Assembly: GCA_035325705.1 (NCBI GenBank)
Contig: DAOKZI010000001.1
Location: forward strand, 124,001-188,000
Source: Ga0077536 sp035325705
GTDB taxonomy: Bacteria; Pseudomonadota; Gammaproteobacteria; Ga0077536
Direction of reading: 5' to 3'
Length of the DNA stretch: 64,000 nucleotides
Of this stretch, positions 63,600 to 64,000 are shown in pieces. Position 1 is the stretch's first letter. Each line of letters starts with the position of its first letter. The position numbers and the translations under genes were made by a program. Below the pieces are notes generated by a model. It had not been told where the DNA came from, did no database searches, and saw nothing but the letters and a program-made list of their open reading frames with translations.

Positions 63600-64000
63600 C
63601 TATGCCAGCCCGAGGCCGCCGTCGGCGGCGACGATCTGTCCGGTGATCCACTCGGAGGCCGGATCGGCCAGAGCGAGGATCCAGCGGGCCACGTCGTCGG
63701 GCCTGCCGCGGCGCTTCAGCGGGATCGCCTCGCGCTCCTGCGCCTCGATGGCCGCGGCTCGTTCCGGTGAAAGTCCCATCATGCCGGTGAGGGCGCCGGA
63801 CTCGGTCGGGCCCGCGGCGACGGCGTTCACGCGCACGCACTGCGGCGCCAGCTCCAGCGCCCAGCAGCGAGTCAGGTGCTCCAGCGCCGCCTTGCTGGCA
63901 GCGTAGTGCGAGAGCATCGCCCCCGCCTTGTGGCCGTAGACACTGGAGACGTTGACGATCGATCCTTTCGCCGCCGCCAGGTGCGGCAGCGCGGCCGCGG
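63600..64000 (-). CDS. short-chain dehydrogenase/reductase, 5' end outside the window
   Basis: The frame is open from the right edge to the stop at 63600-63602, so the N-terminal part is missing. Visible are the SDR motif IVNVSSVYGHKAG, the catalytic SHYAASKAALEHL (Tyr and Lys of YxxxK), NAVAAGPTESG and the end DPASEWITGQIVAADGGLGL. It is a classical NAD(P)-dependent SDR. The nucleotide-binding motif lies beyond the window. Confidence 0.93.
   Translation of the reverse strand, partial: AAALPHLAAAKGSIVNVSSVYGHKAGAMLSHYAASKAALEHLTRCWALELAPQCVRVNAVAAGPTESGALTGMMGLSPERAAAIEAQEREAIPLKRRGRPDDVARWILALADPASEWITGQIVAADGGLGLA

Overview
The window is a very GC-rich bacterial chromosome segment with dense genes on both strands. 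Housekeeping genes point to a gammaproteobacterium: a Vfr/CRP homologue, a FimV-type protein, Rep helicase, TtcA, GshA and groESL. Many proteins carry exported or surface signals, including three with VPLPA/PEP-CTERM-like C-termini. This fits an environmental aerobe of the Nevskiales/Steroidobacterales kind, but the genus cannot be named from the sequence alone.

Layout. 1-8.2 kb: the end of an unrecognised gene, trpE, then a divergent four-gene set (biotin carboxylase, two carboxyltransferase halves, biotin carrier) with the same parts as a urea carboxylase, then gshA and an exported MsrB. 8.5-15.4 kb: two methyltransferases, fimV with a small exported partner, a Sel1-repeat protein, vfr with a probable autoregulatory site, and a secreted protein. 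15.4-19.1 kb: groES-groEL behind a heat-shock promoter and a CIRCE operator, then two conserved hypothetical genes. 19.6-25.5 kb: GFA and FmdB-like proteins, gloB, an LLM oxidoreductase coupled to a pseudouridine synthase, and an ABC exporter. 25.4-38.5 kb: TraB-family protein, a Gly/Tyr-rich secreted protein, rep, an acyl-CoA synthetase, ttcA, a VPLPA-CTERM protein, an enoyl-CoA hydratase, a thioredoxin-like protein, a TPR protein, and a PurD-like/tyrosine-phosphatase pair. 38.8-43.3 kb: a molybdenum hydroxylase operon (FAD, 2Fe-2S and Mo subunits, a MoaD-like protein and a histidine phosphatase). 43.7-51.1 kb: two more LLM oxidoreductases and a yhiI-rbbA-yhhJ export operon. 51.4-64 kb: a second VPLPA-CTERM protein, thioesterase, haloacid-dehalogenase-like hydrolase, SnoaL-like protein, amidase, an AT-richer remnant with a DUF4926 gene, a 911-residue beta-helical surface protein with a CTERM tail, a FecR/OmpA/CHASE2-HD-GYP operon, and a truncated SDR gene at the right edge.

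Intergenic spaces are filled by a large set of dispersed palindromic repeats. At least fifteen loci carry relatives of one core sequence (GTAGCCCGG...CCGGGAT), usually as inverted pairs. In five places the pair encloses a conserved structured spacer, and in four places a second conserved linker follows in the same order. A separate GTAGGTTGGGC repeat and a CCACGGAG repeat complete the picture.

Regulatory signals: a CIRCE element and a sigma-32-type promoter upstream of groES (both overlapping or abutting the divergent gene), a perfect-stem terminator after groEL that is partly duplicated, a GTGA-N6-TCAC palindrome upstream of vfr, and a few -10-like boxes. No tRNA, rRNA, CRISPR array, transposase or prophage was seen.
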